Shown here one piece after another: positions 32,873 to 45,355 of a stretch of 64,000 bases of DNA. The stretch covers positions 307,627 through 371,626 of the forward strand of contig NW_004797511.1 in the NCBI RefSeq assembly GCF_000002075.1, in the 5' to 3' direction. The notes beneath the pieces were generated by a model that saw only the letters and a list, made by a program, of their open reading frames with translations, did no database searches and was not told the DNA's origin. Source of the DNA: Aplysia californica. Taxonomy: Eukaryota; Mollusca; Gastropoda; Aplysiida; Aplysiidae. The translations under genes were made by a program, and so were the position numbers. How positions within the stretch are numbered: the stretch's first letter is position 1; each line of letters starts with the position of its first letter.

Positions 32873-32878
32873 AATAAA
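32873..32878 (+). terminator. Probable polyadenylation signal of the SUN gene
   Basis: AATAAA about 1.5 kb after the stop codon, followed by a GT/T-rich stretch. The intervening 31376-32870 is presumed 3' UTR and contains no other recognised feature. Confidence 0.55.
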
Positions 32879-33148
32879 TATAATTGTGAAAGATGTATTC
32901 AGTGCTTTTCCAATTCCTGCAGGCATCAGTGGCTATTGTAGCGGAGTGATAATGAGAAACATTTATTAATGTCTCAAGGACAGATGCATCCTGGTCAGCC
33001 CTGTGCATCAGCATCTACCGATAATAAATATATATGTTGGCAAAATCAAAAGAGGTGCCACTCTTTGATTGGGTATAAAATCCAGGAAACTGTCGAATGG
33101 ATTGAGCAGCTGTCCTAAAACAAGTTCTTCGGTCTACTGTTCTGAAGT

Positions 33149-33440
33149 ACCAGTCTTGAGCTAACATTGTTGTAGCCCTTGAGCAACCAGTTCTGTGTCA
33201 GTCTTGAGCTAACATTGTAGCCATGGGTGATTGACGGGTGCTCTGGTGTGGTTTTCTTCTTCTTTCCTATCCAACATCTATCATCCTTATCTCCCCTTCT
33301 TCTTTTTTATGTTTGTTACTCTCTTGTAACACCTCTAATGCTCATATGACCTTATGCTGTTACGAACGCCGTAAAACCTATACTTAAACTAAAACTAACA
33401 TTGTAGCCGTTGAACAACCAGTTCAGTGTCAGTCTTGGCC
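33149..33440. repeat. About 70-bp tandem duplication interrupted by a SINE
   Basis: CAGTCTTGAGCTAACATTGT followed by GAGCAACCAGTTCTGTGT occurs twice (33149 and about 33197 onward). The second copy is split by the SINE at 33223-33394 and resumes as GTTGAACAACCAGTTCAGTG. Confidence 0.8.
33223..33394 (+). mobile_element. SINE family C copy with 14-bp target duplication (172 bp)
   Basis: Flanked by CTAACATTGTAGCC at 33209-33222 and 33395-33408. This defines the family C 5' end (GGTGATTGACGGGTGCTCTG G) and 3' end (TAAACTAAAA). The tail is of the A/B type (CTCATATGACCTTATGCTG). Confidence 0.92.
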
Positions 33441-33811
33441 AGGCCCAGTGACAACGTACTGTTGTCTCAATAGCTGGTAGTGATAGTGTTTCTGCTGATG
33501 TTGAATGTCGTAGCAACAGCAAAAACACAGCATGAAGTGAGCCAATGGTTCAATTTCTCCGATGTTAAGTTAAACCTACCATCCGGGTGACAATGGTCAG
33601 ATGTTGTGGCATCTATTTGGTAAACATAGATAAAATCCACTACATGGTCAGGATATGATGTAGCCAATTTTCTTTTTTTATTAATGTGGATGCAGTGAAC
33701 ACTAATTGAAGCACCAAAAGGTAATTTTTATAACATTACCTACTTTAGAGTATTTAGTATTATTCAATTGAAGGATAAAGCGTAAAGACTCAAAAGTCTA
33801 GATTTGTGTTT

Positions 33812-34312
33812 TACAGCGCTCGCAACGACATAAGGTCATATGAGCGCGCGGACACACCTTACATTTTCATTTGGTAGGAAATTTTGAATTTTGCCCGGGT
33901 GGCGACCAAAGCCTACTCTTATCGATTTTGGACCACCAAGGGATCTTTAACATGCGCAACTAGCACATGGGACCTCCGAGATTTTTCGCCCTTGGCCCAG
34001 AAGGCTAGGTGTACATCTTTCCTACCATAAGATCAGGGGTGTGGCTGAAAGACAGCAGTAAGAAAGAGCCAAGGAGTAGCAGTAGAAAGGCAGCAGAAAG
34101 AGTCGGGAGCCCAGTGGAGGGGGAAAAGGGGGTGAGGGGGTGGGGGAAGAAAGTGGAGACAAAAGCAGACGACAGAAAATTGCAAACGAGAAGGAAAGAA
34201 GGTGAAAAGAGACTATTTTAGAGAAGAAAATTCGTCCGTGGCTACCCAGATTCGAACCCGGGACTTTTGAATGAGAGGGGAACACCTTAACCTCTTGGCC
34301 ACAGAGCCCCTA
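33812..34312 (-). mobile_element. tRNA-derived SINE family B copy
   Basis: Reverse orientation. The tRNA-like head is at the right: complement of GGGCTCTGTGGCCAAGAGGT TAAGG and GGGTTCGAATC. The tail is at the left with AGCGCTC...GAGCGCG. The body matches the copies at 5.3, 46.9 and 52.6 kb. Confidence 0.88.
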
Positions 34313-34659
34313 TTCAACTCTCTCTCTCTCTTTTTTTTGGTCCATTTCTCTCCCCCCACCCCTTTCCTCCCTCCCTAAGAAGTAATAAACTTCACCAAAA
34401 AGTGCATTGACAAAACAATATGACTTACATTATACATGCAGTTGCGAACGCTGTAAAACCTCTACTAAACCTTAAAATACATTATACATTTACCCATCAC
34501 ACAGATATTTAAGGTACACATCAGAGAAGAGTCAAAATTTTTCTTGTCACTCCCAAAACGTTCTCCCTCAGCCCTGTTTATGGAGGGAACCCAGCGAGGA
34601 TCCTCATTCATGATTGCTTCCTTTGTGTTCAGAAGGATGTAACATTATATTGGTCATTA

Positions 34660-34885
34660 TATAGGTTTAATGCCTCTTTCAAAACTGTCAAGTTATTTAA
34701 GAGGCGGGACCTCCAAATTTAAGGTCCAGTCTCTGATAGGATCAAGCCAAAATGGGCAAGGAACCTTAATAACTCCTCACAACAACTCAAATTTGGAACA
34801 CTCTGATGGGGATTTGAACCGTGGCCATCCACTCGAAAGCACAAGTGGGATAACAGTGTGCCCACGTTACACTAAACAGCAACAA
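34660..34885 (-). mobile_element. SINE family D copy (tRNA-like head)
   Basis: Contains TTATTTAAGAGGCGGGACCT CC on the plus strand. The minus strand reads GTTTAGTGTAACGTGGGCA and GGTTCAAATCCCCATC, resembling pol III A and B boxes. Confidence 0.65.
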
Positions 34886-36189
34886 AAGCGATGATGTTAT
34901 GCTCAGCAACTTGGCACGATGAGAACTAAAAGATCATCACAAACAGTCAAATAGATTACTGCCGTCTGCTGACAAAACAGCTGTTTTTAAAATTCACAGT
35001 AGTTTCGAGAAAAAAAAGGCATTTTGTCAGCCTAACCATTAAAAAGTAGGCGTTCTTCCGAAATTTGAATTCTAATTTATTCAAAAACTAGTTACAGTTT
35101 CACCTTGATTTTTTCACACAAGTAGGGTAACTGATCAGGCTATCGATTTAGAAAGAAAAAAAAACTACATTGGCGTAAAAAATGAAGACGGCGTTTGTCA
35201 GCCGCCGGCAGACCAGAAACTATACAGTGGGGACCAATTATATTATAACAGTAAAAAAGTTCTTTTATACCTGGCATTTTGACATACATGATCGGCCCAG
35301 GCCCTATCAGTGGTCCAATCATTGACTAAATCGAGTAAATCTTATTGCACACAGACAGACTGGACAGCAGAAAAAAGCAAACGCAGCAAAACAACCTGCA
35401 TCTTAGCGAATTGTTGCACCTGCCTGACCCACAGTAGGTCTTAGAAGTTGATTGTTTGCATATTTTGTGATGTCTCATACCCCACTTGCAGGGGATGGAG
35501 GGGGAAAGCTGGATACACTTTGAGGTTGAGACAAATCCAGTCAAAGATTAAGTGTTTCCTTGGTTTGGCACCCAATTGTCACATTGTCTCTCCTTGGGAT
35601 GGCGAGACTTGTAACAGGAATAATATTATGACTGATTGAAAAGTAGCACAATAGACGCTAGATCTATTGTATACCCATGTATGTTCCTTTTCCTACGCAA
35701 GGTAACTAAACGAATTCAATAACAAACAGTTGTAAAGCGCACAAATTATATGGTGTAAACTCGGCAGAGTATGGATTTGCATTACATATATGCAATTATT
35801 ATTGTTACTAATGATACCCCCGCATTTCAATTTATATTTAGTCAACCTCCGAGACTAAGAATAGAGGATACTATTACTATTAGATAAAAAGGAAGATAAA
35901 AAGACAGGGAAAAAATATCACTGAAAAAGAAAGGGGCAATGATAGATAAATCAGTAGTAAGTAATCTGTTTGTATTTGTATTAAAGATGACCCCAATTCA
36001 TTAATCATTAGTAACAGTTTCTGTTACTTGATCCCGGTCTATAATGGGATTCAGAAATAACAGGGGTATCACATCAGTCCTGTCATATAGCCAGGGCCTA
36101 CTATAAGCAAACGTTAAAGAAGTGTAAGAAGCAGACTATAACAGAGCAATCACCTAACAAACTCCTGAAACAAAAGGAATACGCATGGC
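34886..36189. other. Intergenic, nothing recognised
   Basis: AT-rich sequence between family D SINE and the 3' end of the unidentified minus-strand gene. No exon, RNA gene or repeat copy was recognised. Confidence 0.5.
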
Positions 36190-39100
36190 AAAAATTTTAG
36201 TTCACATACTTTATTGCACGTTTATGTACAAACACTAACAAGAAATACATTTAATACTTGCACATACAGTTAACAAGGCAAACCAGCTAGTACATCTTTT
36301 TGCTTCTGAAATCTACAGACTATGATCATTCCAAATACATCATGTGTATGTTCAAGCTAAACACACTGTGTAGATTATTTCTACTCTTCTTTCTGTACTG
36401 AGACAAAGCACACCTGCCTTTCAGTAAGTAACTACTACATATAGTTCTTGTGTTGTACCAGAAGCCTCTGTCAGCGAAAAATTAATTTATAACCGGGTAC
36501 CTTGGGAATGTCAGGAGGCAGGATATATGCCTTGAAGAATGATGATAATGACCGGTCAGTTAGACAATACACAGAGACGACCTAAAGTACCACTTCAGAG
36601 TCCAAAACAATGCATCCCCTTCAGTCAGGCTTACATAGGTTTGAGTTTGAAGAGCAGCTCTGAGCCTAATGTACAAAGTTGAGGTTGCAGAAATGTTCTT
36701 ATTCTTTCTGTGTTCATTTACTGTACAATACAACAACAAGCACTTTCTTCCCTCTATTTGACCATGTTTATTTGATAGAAGCTCAAGATGAGTACAAATT
36801 TCATCCTCAACCTTCAAATGATCTTGCTTAAAAGCAACTTGTCTTCTTACTACTTTTAACGTAATAAATAATCTGTTTTTCTTCAACTTTGACAAGTTCC
36901 AACAGCCTGTGAAAAACAAAGCAAAGCAGAAGAAAGAATGGTAATTCTAGAAATATACAGGTTTTTATATAAGCTGATATGATGACCATATGTCTCAAAC
37001 ATGTACTCAGGTTTTAATGAGGAGGAGGGGGATAAAGATGTACAAAGAAAGCATTTGTATACTGGCAATGCTGTTCTGTAACAACCTTGAAAAATGTCAG
37101 CATCTGTTTCTTTAAGTGCTAAATTTGAAACAGATAAGATAAACAGCAATTATGGTTCATGACAAACTACAAACTACGAATGCTGATGTAGGCCTATATT
37201 TCAGATCTGGCACTTGAAGAATAAGAAGATGCCGGCATTTTGCTTACCGTTGTTATACAACAAAAGTTGACAGTCGGAAAAGATAGCCGATCTATTGAAG
37301 TCGGGCCCTGAATAGCAGTGTGCACACATCCAAGATGATTTAAGAAAAGTCCAAGAAGACTGTTAAAAAGGGCTAAACACGATGCCACGGATCATGGGAA
37401 AAGGAGGGGGGGGGGGAAATAAGGGAGAACAGTTAAAAGATAAGCATCAAAAAGAGTAGAATGTGCTCGCAGAAAAAAAATGAGACAATTTGACAAGGAA
37501 ATAGTTAAGATGGATGAGGGTGAAGAAAATATTCAACAGTAATTCAAGAACTAATTTGTTGTTTTTTCTCATACATATAAATATATACACAGTGCAGTTC
37601 TTTTTTTTTTTTAGTAGAGGGTTTTACGGCGCTCGCAACTGCATAAAGTCATATGAGCGCCAAGGGTTGGGTGTCAACAGAGAAGTCTTTACAGGGAATC
37701 AGGCTTACTCTGCTCACCTCTCTAGCTTCCACAGCACAAAGTCTACTTCGACTATCAAGGCACCCCGGAAATAGCAGGTCACAAGAGTGAGACAAACATA
37801 CAAAAGAAGTAGTGGAAATGACAATAGTAAGGATTAAGAAAGAAAAAGCAGCAGTTCCCTGTTGTAGATCAGGCACAGTGATGAGCGTGACATGATGAAT
37901 CAGCCCATTTACAAGTCTACTGTGCATGAACGAGAAATGTCCCCCCTTTGGGAACGGCCTAAAGACACTACAGTCAGTGGCACTGCACCGGAGCTCACCA
38001 AAATAAAAATAAAAACCCCTCAAAAGGAGCATTTACTACAATTTAGACCACCATTATTGAACCAGGCAGTGAAGACACCATACAACAGCCAACACAAGAC
38101 TTTTCAAAGAACAGTGAATTAATTCATTAGAACCATCTTGACAATGACAATTCTTCCCCTGTACTTTTTTTCATTCTTAAATACTTTTTCGCATTCTTTC
38201 ATATTTTGTTGCCTCAAATCTCATGCATGTATTCATTCATGTTAACACCTCTGGGACTGTATTTATAATCTATTAATTTTCCTCCACCAATTATGCAGCT
38301 GGTTGAATATTAAGACCTCTTATCAATTCAAGGAAATACAATAATTATGTGACCAAACTGGAGCCATCAATGAATCTTATAAAAACCTAAACAACCGCAT
38401 AGTGAACAGCGTAAAAAAGATTACACAATAGGAAAAATGTTTTGAATGCATGCAACAGTGTTACTTTTTCAAAGAACAAGAGAACACAAAAATAACTCAT
38501 TAATTAATCATATAATGGATACCAAGTGTGACCAAGTGTTGTTTTGAACCTTTAACATACCAAGGAGAGATGGCTGATTAAACAAGTATATATGAGTAAA
38601 CTAGTAGTTCAGTAAATTCTTTTCCACTCTCCGTACAACAACACCAGACATCTTCATAAATCATTAATCAACCGAAGTGCCTAATCAAACCCATCACCAA
38701 GGATTTCTTGAAGCTTAAAGTAACTCAGTAGGCCTAGTGATTTCATTTGAATACCCTCAAAACTTGAGCTTTCAGCTATGTTATAGTACTTCATTATTTC
38801 AACCTCATGTAGGTACAAATCATATTTTGGACATCACATATTTTCAAACATTAATTCAAAGCATGTTTTTCAAAATGACAAATCTGCCGTGACATAAAAT
38901 GTACGAAATTTAAAAGTACTGCAAACAAGATTTAAAACACCTGAACTCCGGATATTTTCGTGCACCCTAGTTTCTAAAAGAATTTCAAATTGAATTTATA
39001 GTCCAAATCATGATCACTACACACCGAAATAAAGAAAAAAAAATGTGTCAAAAGGGCAGTTGTAACATAAGCAAATGCTGAGAACTGAATACAAGTTCAT

Positions 39101-42057
39101 AAAACTGAAAAAATCAAGAGCTTTCCTTGTTTGGCACACATGTATTATTGACAAACAACAAATTTGGCACATCAAGACAATCCTACCAAACCACCAATTC
39201 AACAACAGTGTAAGCTCTTTGTTAATGAGAAAAACAAAACACAAACATGAGCAACGACCACTGTGTTCCAAGACTAATCACCACTACAACGAGAATATCA
39301 TTGGAAATAGAAAACATTTTAGTCTCAATTAGAAACATGACAGTAAAATAATGTGAAGATCACCATTTTTTCAATGTATCAGATACGTTCACACAAAAGA
39401 AATTAATTGTTAAAATACCACATATATTATATATATATAACATATTTATATGTATGTATATATATATATATATGAGTCATTGCCAAAAGGTTAAGGGGGT
39501 CATGGAAGCCAAAAATAAATGTTGATCAATTTGAGTGAATCTTTGTCCACGCACCTACACCTAATCTGTGCATACAGTCACCAATGCCAGAGCGAATAGT
39601 CAAACGATTTCTGAGATATGACGGTGTCTGTTATTGAAATGATAATTGACTTGTACATAAAAATGATAACAAACATTCATGAAAAATATAAATCGCATGA
39701 TAACATTTCAATTTTTTTGCCAGAGCCAGCTACGTTCATACTAGCTAAAAAAAAAATTTTTTAAATAGAGCCCTGCACAGTGCCAATCAGCAATGATGAT
39801 GTAATATTAAGCAGTTGCTATTTTTTTTTTTTAAATTTTAGTAGAGGTTTTATGGCGCTCCCAACTACATAAGGTCATATGAGCGCCAAGGGGTGGATCT
39901 CAACAGAGAAGTCCTCACAAGGAATCAGACTTACTCTGCTCACCTCTCTAGGTTCAACAGCACAAAATCTGCTTCGACTATCAAGGCACCCTGGAAATAG
40001 CGGGTCATAAGAGTGTGACAAACATACAAAAGAAGTAGAGGAAAAAGGACGATAGTAAGGAATAGGAAAGAAAAAGCAGCACTTCCCTGTTCCAGTTCAG
40101 ACACATTTATGAGCATGATATTAATGAATCAGCCCATTTACAATTTACAATTATACTGCGCACAAGAACTCGAGATATTAATGTCCCCCTTTTGAGAATC
40201 GCCTAAAGACACTTGAGTCAGCAGCACCGTCCCGGAGGTTTTTTTGTGGATAATCGATATTAACTTATGAGTATGACATTGATGAATCAGCCCATTTACA
40301 ATTTACAATTATACTGCGCACAAGAACATGGTTAATGTCCCCCCTTTTGGGAATGTCCTAAAGAAACTTCAGTCAATGGATATTGCTATTCTTTAAATGT
40401 ATATCTCTGTGTTTGATTATTTACTATGTATGTATGTTTACCATAATAACCCAAATTTCCGTGCGGGGACCAATAAAGTTTCTATCAATTTTCTATTTGC
40501 AAACACTCAGAAGCAGAAAAAGTGAATAAAATGGTGTTTTGTATTTCTAACCATATGCACAAAACAGGAAGCATCAATTTTAATTCCTTGACAAAATAAG
40601 ATGTTTTTCTAATTTTCAACTGCAGAAGGGTCCAGATACCATTGCTACAAGGTCTAGATTATATATTTTTCAGAAATTTGAACATTTGGAAAAATTATAC
40701 AAGGCAAAAGTTTGTTTCGTACATGACATCGATGACACACATAAAAAATAAGTCTTGTGGCACTTGTCTTAAAAACATCTGACACTCACAGGTAAAACAA
40801 TCTCCAATTCTCCTTCTAACAAAATTGAAAGCAGACAGGGAAATAATGTAATGTAACCAAGCGTGATCTCTTCCAGTTACCAAAAACTGTTTCATAAAAA
40901 CTACATGAGCACAGCATTCTTTTACACCACAAAATGACAACATTCTGTGATTTTTGCTGTCACTGTGCAATCCAGTACTTCTGAGCACACTTCAGCCTGG
41001 GAGAGAATTATCAAACTATTTTATGGGCAAATTTGCCTGCTTCTTCAATTGCAACTGAAAAAAAAACATGACCTTTTAAGAATTTGATTTTAGTTTCAGT
41101 AAGAGTTTTATGGAACTGGCAACACAATAAAGTCAAAAAAGTGCCAAAGATTAGAGGTGTTACAAGTGAGTGACAAACACACAAAAAGCATAAAAGAAGG
41201 AGGGGAGTTAAGGACAATAGACGCTTGACAGGAAAGAAGGAGCAGACTATAAATTAAAAGAGCATCCGGCAACCGCTCACATCTTTTTTTTAAGAATATA
41301 AAGTAAATGAAGACATAAAGAACATACAAGTCGATCAACTTTGAGGTCACTTAAATAAAATCAAGTTTACATTTTTGCAAAATTAAATTAATTAATGAAA
41401 ATCTAATGCAAGCTGAATGTCTCTTAACGAAAGCGCAACATAAAAATTTGACTGACATGAATCAGTTTAGCGTTCATTTCAGTATGCATTGAATGACGCT
41501 CAATTTTTTTAAAAACCAAAAAAACCCTCATATTTAGGACAATATACAGCTCAAACACAAGTTTTTGGGTCTGCTTTTACGCATTTCTCCATACAGATGC
41601 AAAAAAGAATCTGCGAATCTTGAAAAGTGTCCTTTTGCCACAATTTGTATATTGCTGTGTAAAATTCTCTCCATGTTTTGGCAAATGCTCATACACTATA
41701 TAATCACTGTAGTCATATTATGCAAGAAGTATGCAAAACAAACTGAATGGTAACAGCACACAAATGACCAAAGTCTCAACATTAACGCAATAACAGAAAG
41801 AACGGTAACATCACATAAACCACTAATTAATCTCAACATTGATATTTCATTAAGACAAATAAAAATAATTTTGCCGTAAAATTTGCTGAATGCAAGTCCA
41901 TAATATAGAACAACATACCTTAATTCAGATTTTTGTTCCGTCAGAACATTTTTCCATCCATTGATTACTGTGCATACTCTAAGTCCTTTTGTAATATTCT
42001 GAAAATGTTCATCTTGGATGAATAGCATTAACTGCTTACAGTTTGAAGACAAAATAG
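36190..42057 (-). CDS. Unidentified gene, probable last two exons
   Basis: Two minus-strand segments join in phase. Exon 42057-41919 encodes SAVAILSSNCKQLMLFIQDE, then HFQNITKGLRVCTVINGWKN and VLTEQKSELR, ending at a GTATGT donor in phase 2. It may instead begin at the ATG at 42100. Exon 36906 onward starts after TTTTTCACAG and gives LLELVKVEEKQIIYYVKSSK KTSCF, with a stop ending at 36828. An AATAAA signal follows on the minus strand at 36215-36210. The joined product would be helical and Leu/Lys-rich. No family was recognised. Upstream exons may be hidden among the repeats at 42-47 kb. Alternative: chance open frames with splice-like ends. Confidence 0.35.
36210..36215 (-). terminator. Probable polyadenylation signal of unidentified gene
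   Basis: AATAAA on the minus strand (TTTATT on plus) followed by GTATGTGAAC. It lies about 610 bp after the candidate stop. Confidence 0.4.
37612..38000 (-). mobile_element. SINE family A copy (about 390 bp)
   Basis: Plus strand reads TAGTAGAGGGTTTTACGGCG, hairpin GGCGCTC (37628-37634) with GAGCGCC (37655-37661), AACAGAGAAGTC, CTCTGCTCACCTCTCTAGC, ATGAATCAGCCCATTTACAA and CCCCCCTTTGGGAACGGCC. Close copies lie at 39838 and 50694. Confidence 0.9.
38010..39835. other. Gene-free stretch
   Basis: AT-rich; presumably intron of the unidentified minus-strand gene if its two exons are joined. An AT microsatellite is at 39428-39472. No exon recognised. Confidence 0.5.
39838..40245 (-). mobile_element. 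SINE family A copy
   Basis: Same layout as 37612-38000, with tail hairpin GGCGCTC...GAGCGCC near 39853-39888. Confidence 0.88.
40262..40498 (+). mobile_element. Second family A fragment joined to a LINE-like 3' tail
   Basis: TGATGAATCAGCCCATTTAC to CCCCCCTTTTGGGAATG repeats family A. It is followed by CGTGCGGGGACCAATAAAGT TTCTATCAAT, the kind of 3' end carried by many CR1/L2-type LINEs. This suggests family A took part of its body from such a LINE; that is inference. Confidence 0.6.
41087..41283 (-). mobile_element. SINE family C copy
   Basis: Reverse copy flanked by TTTTAAGAAT at about 41074-41083 and 41287-41296. Body GATTAGAGGTGTTACAAGTG and GGACAATAGACGCTTGACAG. Confidence 0.82.
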
Positions 42058-42225
42058 CCACAGCACTGAGACTGAGAACAGACTTATGAAAAATAGTCAT
42101 GTTGTTGAGCAGTCACTAGAGTTCAAAGAATTTTCCAGCAAAAATCTTTTTTTTATTAACACAAACAGATAATATCAATTTGTAAAGTAATTATTGTTAT
42201 ATACAGAGGTGCACAAATACAACGT

Positions 42226-43960
42226 TGTAGTGACTCTTTGAACACTCAATTAACTCACAACACACCAGCTGACATGACCATGACTTAGCACGGACCTGCG
42301 AAGTGCTCAGATGGAAACACCGCCTGACCCGACTGTCCTACACAGCAGTCGAGTAGAAAATTCTGATGAGTAAAGACCTACCTACATTGGTGACCCCGAC
42401 AAGTTGAAACGCATTTTTAACTTTGTGTGTTCTGTCTTGGATTATATGTTGAATCATATTTGAGCGGACTTGCGTTTTCATCACAGCCCTTACCACAATC
42501 CTTTCAAAATGTGTGACAAGGATCGTCAAGTAAGTACAGTTTCGATTAAACTACCAACATTTTGAACAGCCGGGCAGGAAGCTTGGTTCGCCCAAACTGA
42601 AGCGCAATTCGCTGTGCGGAATATCACCCAAGACGAAACTAAATACTACCATGTTGTTGCCACCCTCGACAACAGCACAGCTACTCGGGGACTTTCGATA
42701 TTAACCAACCCACCAGAACAACGGTACAGCACATATGATCGGGAATTATTAAGACTCTATCTTGATGTCTGTCACTTCCAATTTTTGCTTGAGGGGAAGT
42801 GCTTCACAGCACTCACCGATCAAAAGCCTCTGGTGGACGCTAGGTCCAAGTAATCCCCACCTTGGTCAGCTCGCCAGCAACGTCACCTGACATTCATCTC
42901 AGAATTCACCACGAACATACGGCACATTTCAGGGAGGGAGAAAGTTGTTGCGGACTGTTTGTCCTGAGCCATTTTCCAGACTACATTGGGACTGGACTAC
43001 AAAGCAATGGCTGAAGCCCAATGCACTGACACCTCTTCTCCAGACGACAGCGCCTCTTCCCCAGGATTGCGCGCAGTTTCAATGGCTATCGAATCTGGAG
43101 GATCAGAACTGCTGTGTGACATTTCGACCGGACATCCTAGACCAATTGTACCTCCAGCATTTCGTCGACAGGTCTTCAATTTGTTTCATAGCCTCTCCCA
43201 CCCAGGAAGGAAGGCTACAGTCCGCCTGATATATCAGAGATTTGTTAAGCATGGGCTAAGGAAGGAAGTCAGCAAGTGGGCCAAGGAATGTACGGACTGC
43301 CAAGCTTCAAAAGTGCAAAAGCATACCAAGGCACCCATCGAGAAGATTTCAGTGCCTGAAAAGAGGTTCAGTCACGTTCATGTCGATCTTGTAGGTCCTT
43401 TACCCCCATCGCAGGGCTTCACTCACCTCTTCACAATCATCCACAGAACGACACGATGGCCAGAGGCTATCCCACTCAAGGACACCTAAACAACAAAATG
43501 TGGCTGTGCGCCGATCAACCACTGGATCGCCCGTTTTGGCATCCCCATCGACATCACATCCGATAGAGACTCTCAGTTTACTTCTGCCTTGTGGAGAGAG
43601 ATGGCCAAGCGCCTTGGTACCAATCTTCATCATACTACAGCCTATCACCCTCAATCCTATGGACTGATTGAGCGATTCTACCGGTCCCTTAAGAGTGCTC
43701 TCAAAGCAAGACTCCAAAGCCCGAACTGGCTCGATGAACTGGGATGGGTACTGCTCGGTTTGAGAAGTGTCCCAAAAGAGGACCTGGAAACTTCTGTCGC
43801 CGAGCTAGTGTATGGAGAACCACTCACAGTACCAGGTGAATTTTTTACCAGCCTAGCCAAGCTATTAAATCCGCTCCTGTTACTCTACAGGAACCACAAC
43901 AAGCAGACTGGAAGGTCTCACGTTCAATACGTATCCTGAGACCACCTCCCCGGTTCTAGA
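42226..43960 (+). mobile_element. Broken Ty3/Gypsy LTR-element fossil (CsRn1-like)
   Basis: A fossil LTR retrotransposon. A short left LTR of about 160 bp (TGTAG...CTACA) ends near 42386 and is followed by a primer-binding site TGGTGACCCCGAC, the tRNA-Trp type typical of the CsRn1 clade of Ty3/Gypsy elements. Recognisable parts in order: start of a gag-like protein (about 42540-42690), RNase H-like region (about 42690-42960), integrase zinc-binding and core regions (about 42990-43940). No right LTR was found. The copy is incomplete and carries several breaks, so it is non-functional. Moderate divergence from family motifs suggests an old but not ancient insertion. Confidence 0.85.
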
Positions 43961-44689
43961 ACCTCCTGTAGTCTTCAAATATTAGAGCCCAAAACCTTAA
44001 AAAAAAAGATCTGAGACAATTATTTCATATCAAGATGATAATTAAAGATGCACAAATGCAAATTGGATCAAAATTAGACTGTAATCTCATACCCTATATC
44101 AGATGAGTATTCTCTTTAAATTGAAAAAAAAAAAAAAACGTGATGAAATTTTCAGTCCAAAGCAAGGCTGGAGGTCACTCATTCTGATAAATTATGTGCC
44201 CAACATACTACAGGGCCCATCTGTTTCTGGAAGGGTATAAAACACCAACTTAAAATATGTAAATAAGCTTAACAGAAAGAACATTTTTATATCCTTTCAC
44301 TTCCACAATTTCCAACCATTAAAATAAAATCCCTTAAGCAAGATATTTAGCACATTTTCAGCAAAGAAACATTCCTCATTGATACGATGCCCGTGCAATG
44401 TAAACACACACCACCCAATGCTTCCTTCCTCTCTCTGGACACCGGCGTCAAATGAAACATATCCAAAGAAGCACAGATTAATCATTAATCAGACTACTTT
44501 TTTTACTGCTCTTGACAATAAGTTAATTAAACAAGTAGTCACCACCGTACACTCTCTGTCTCTACGGATGTTCATTCATCAGGATGTTAGCTTGAGTAAA
44601 GAGATGCACATCAACACAATATGGTCATTTAGAGCAGGGAAACAGCAAAACAGAAAAAAAAATTTGCAAGCATATAGGTTTAACACCCC
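43961..44689. other. Gene-free stretch
   Basis: AT-rich. The minus strand at about 44297-44485 has an open frame (GWCVFTLHGHRINEECF) without good splice sites; not called. Confidence 0.45.
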
Positions 44690-44830
44690 TTGCAACACTG
44701 AAAGGTAATTTAAGAGGCAGGACCTCCAAATGTAACATCCATCTCCAACAAGACAGAGCAAGCTCAGAAACTTCATGTAAAGTGCATTTCCCAAGGACAC
44801 AACATCAGACCCAGCTGAGCAAAACAGACA
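44690..44830 (-). mobile_element. SINE family D fragment
   Basis: GGTAATTTAAGAGGCAGGAC CTCC matches the copies at 34690 and 60660. Confidence 0.6.
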
Positions 44831-45178
44831 GACACATAGAAGAAGAAGAAAACAAACCTGGAAAAGAAAAATCCATCAGTGGCGCACACCAGCCACTCCC
44901 GTGACCAAAACCACCAGTGAAAAAATGTTCATAACACTTATGTCAATAGTACATTATTTCAAGCAGAAAACCTGCACAACTTTTCTCTTTAACCGGGTGA
45001 GATCAACTCAACGTGAGAACATGAGAATACCTGGCACACACACGGTATCACAGACTTGACAACACCGGCATCTGGTGCAGGAGTTTGATTCATTAATGGG
45101 GGGGGTCGATATTTCCTAGTATCTCCATCTGTCCGTTGGGGTGCTGGCTCCCACTCAGTCTAGTTCGGTCCTGAAACC

Positions 45179-45355
45179 GTCCCCGTGGTTTTATGCACCG
45201 CACATAATTTAGCAAAAATTTGATCATTTTTTGCATAATTTCTTATTATTTTCCTTTATCATTCTTTGTTAAAATTTACAGGAATCGCATGATTTACCAT
45301 TTTTGGGCTCAGTTTGCATAATTTCATAATTTTTTGGGCATAAAACCATGGGGAC
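45179..45355. mobile_element. MITE with 18-bp inverted ends (177 bp)
   Basis: GTCCCCGTGGTTTTATGC at 45179-45196 and its complement GCATAAAACCATGGGGAC at 45338-45355 (one mismatch). Interior AT-rich with repeated TTTGCATAATTT. The target duplication was not resolved. Confidence 0.75.

Noticed and set aside
44297-44485. Possible exon GWCVFTLHGHRINEECF on the minus strand
   Set aside because: No acceptable splice sites and no family resemblance; could be revisited if the unidentified gene is confirmed.
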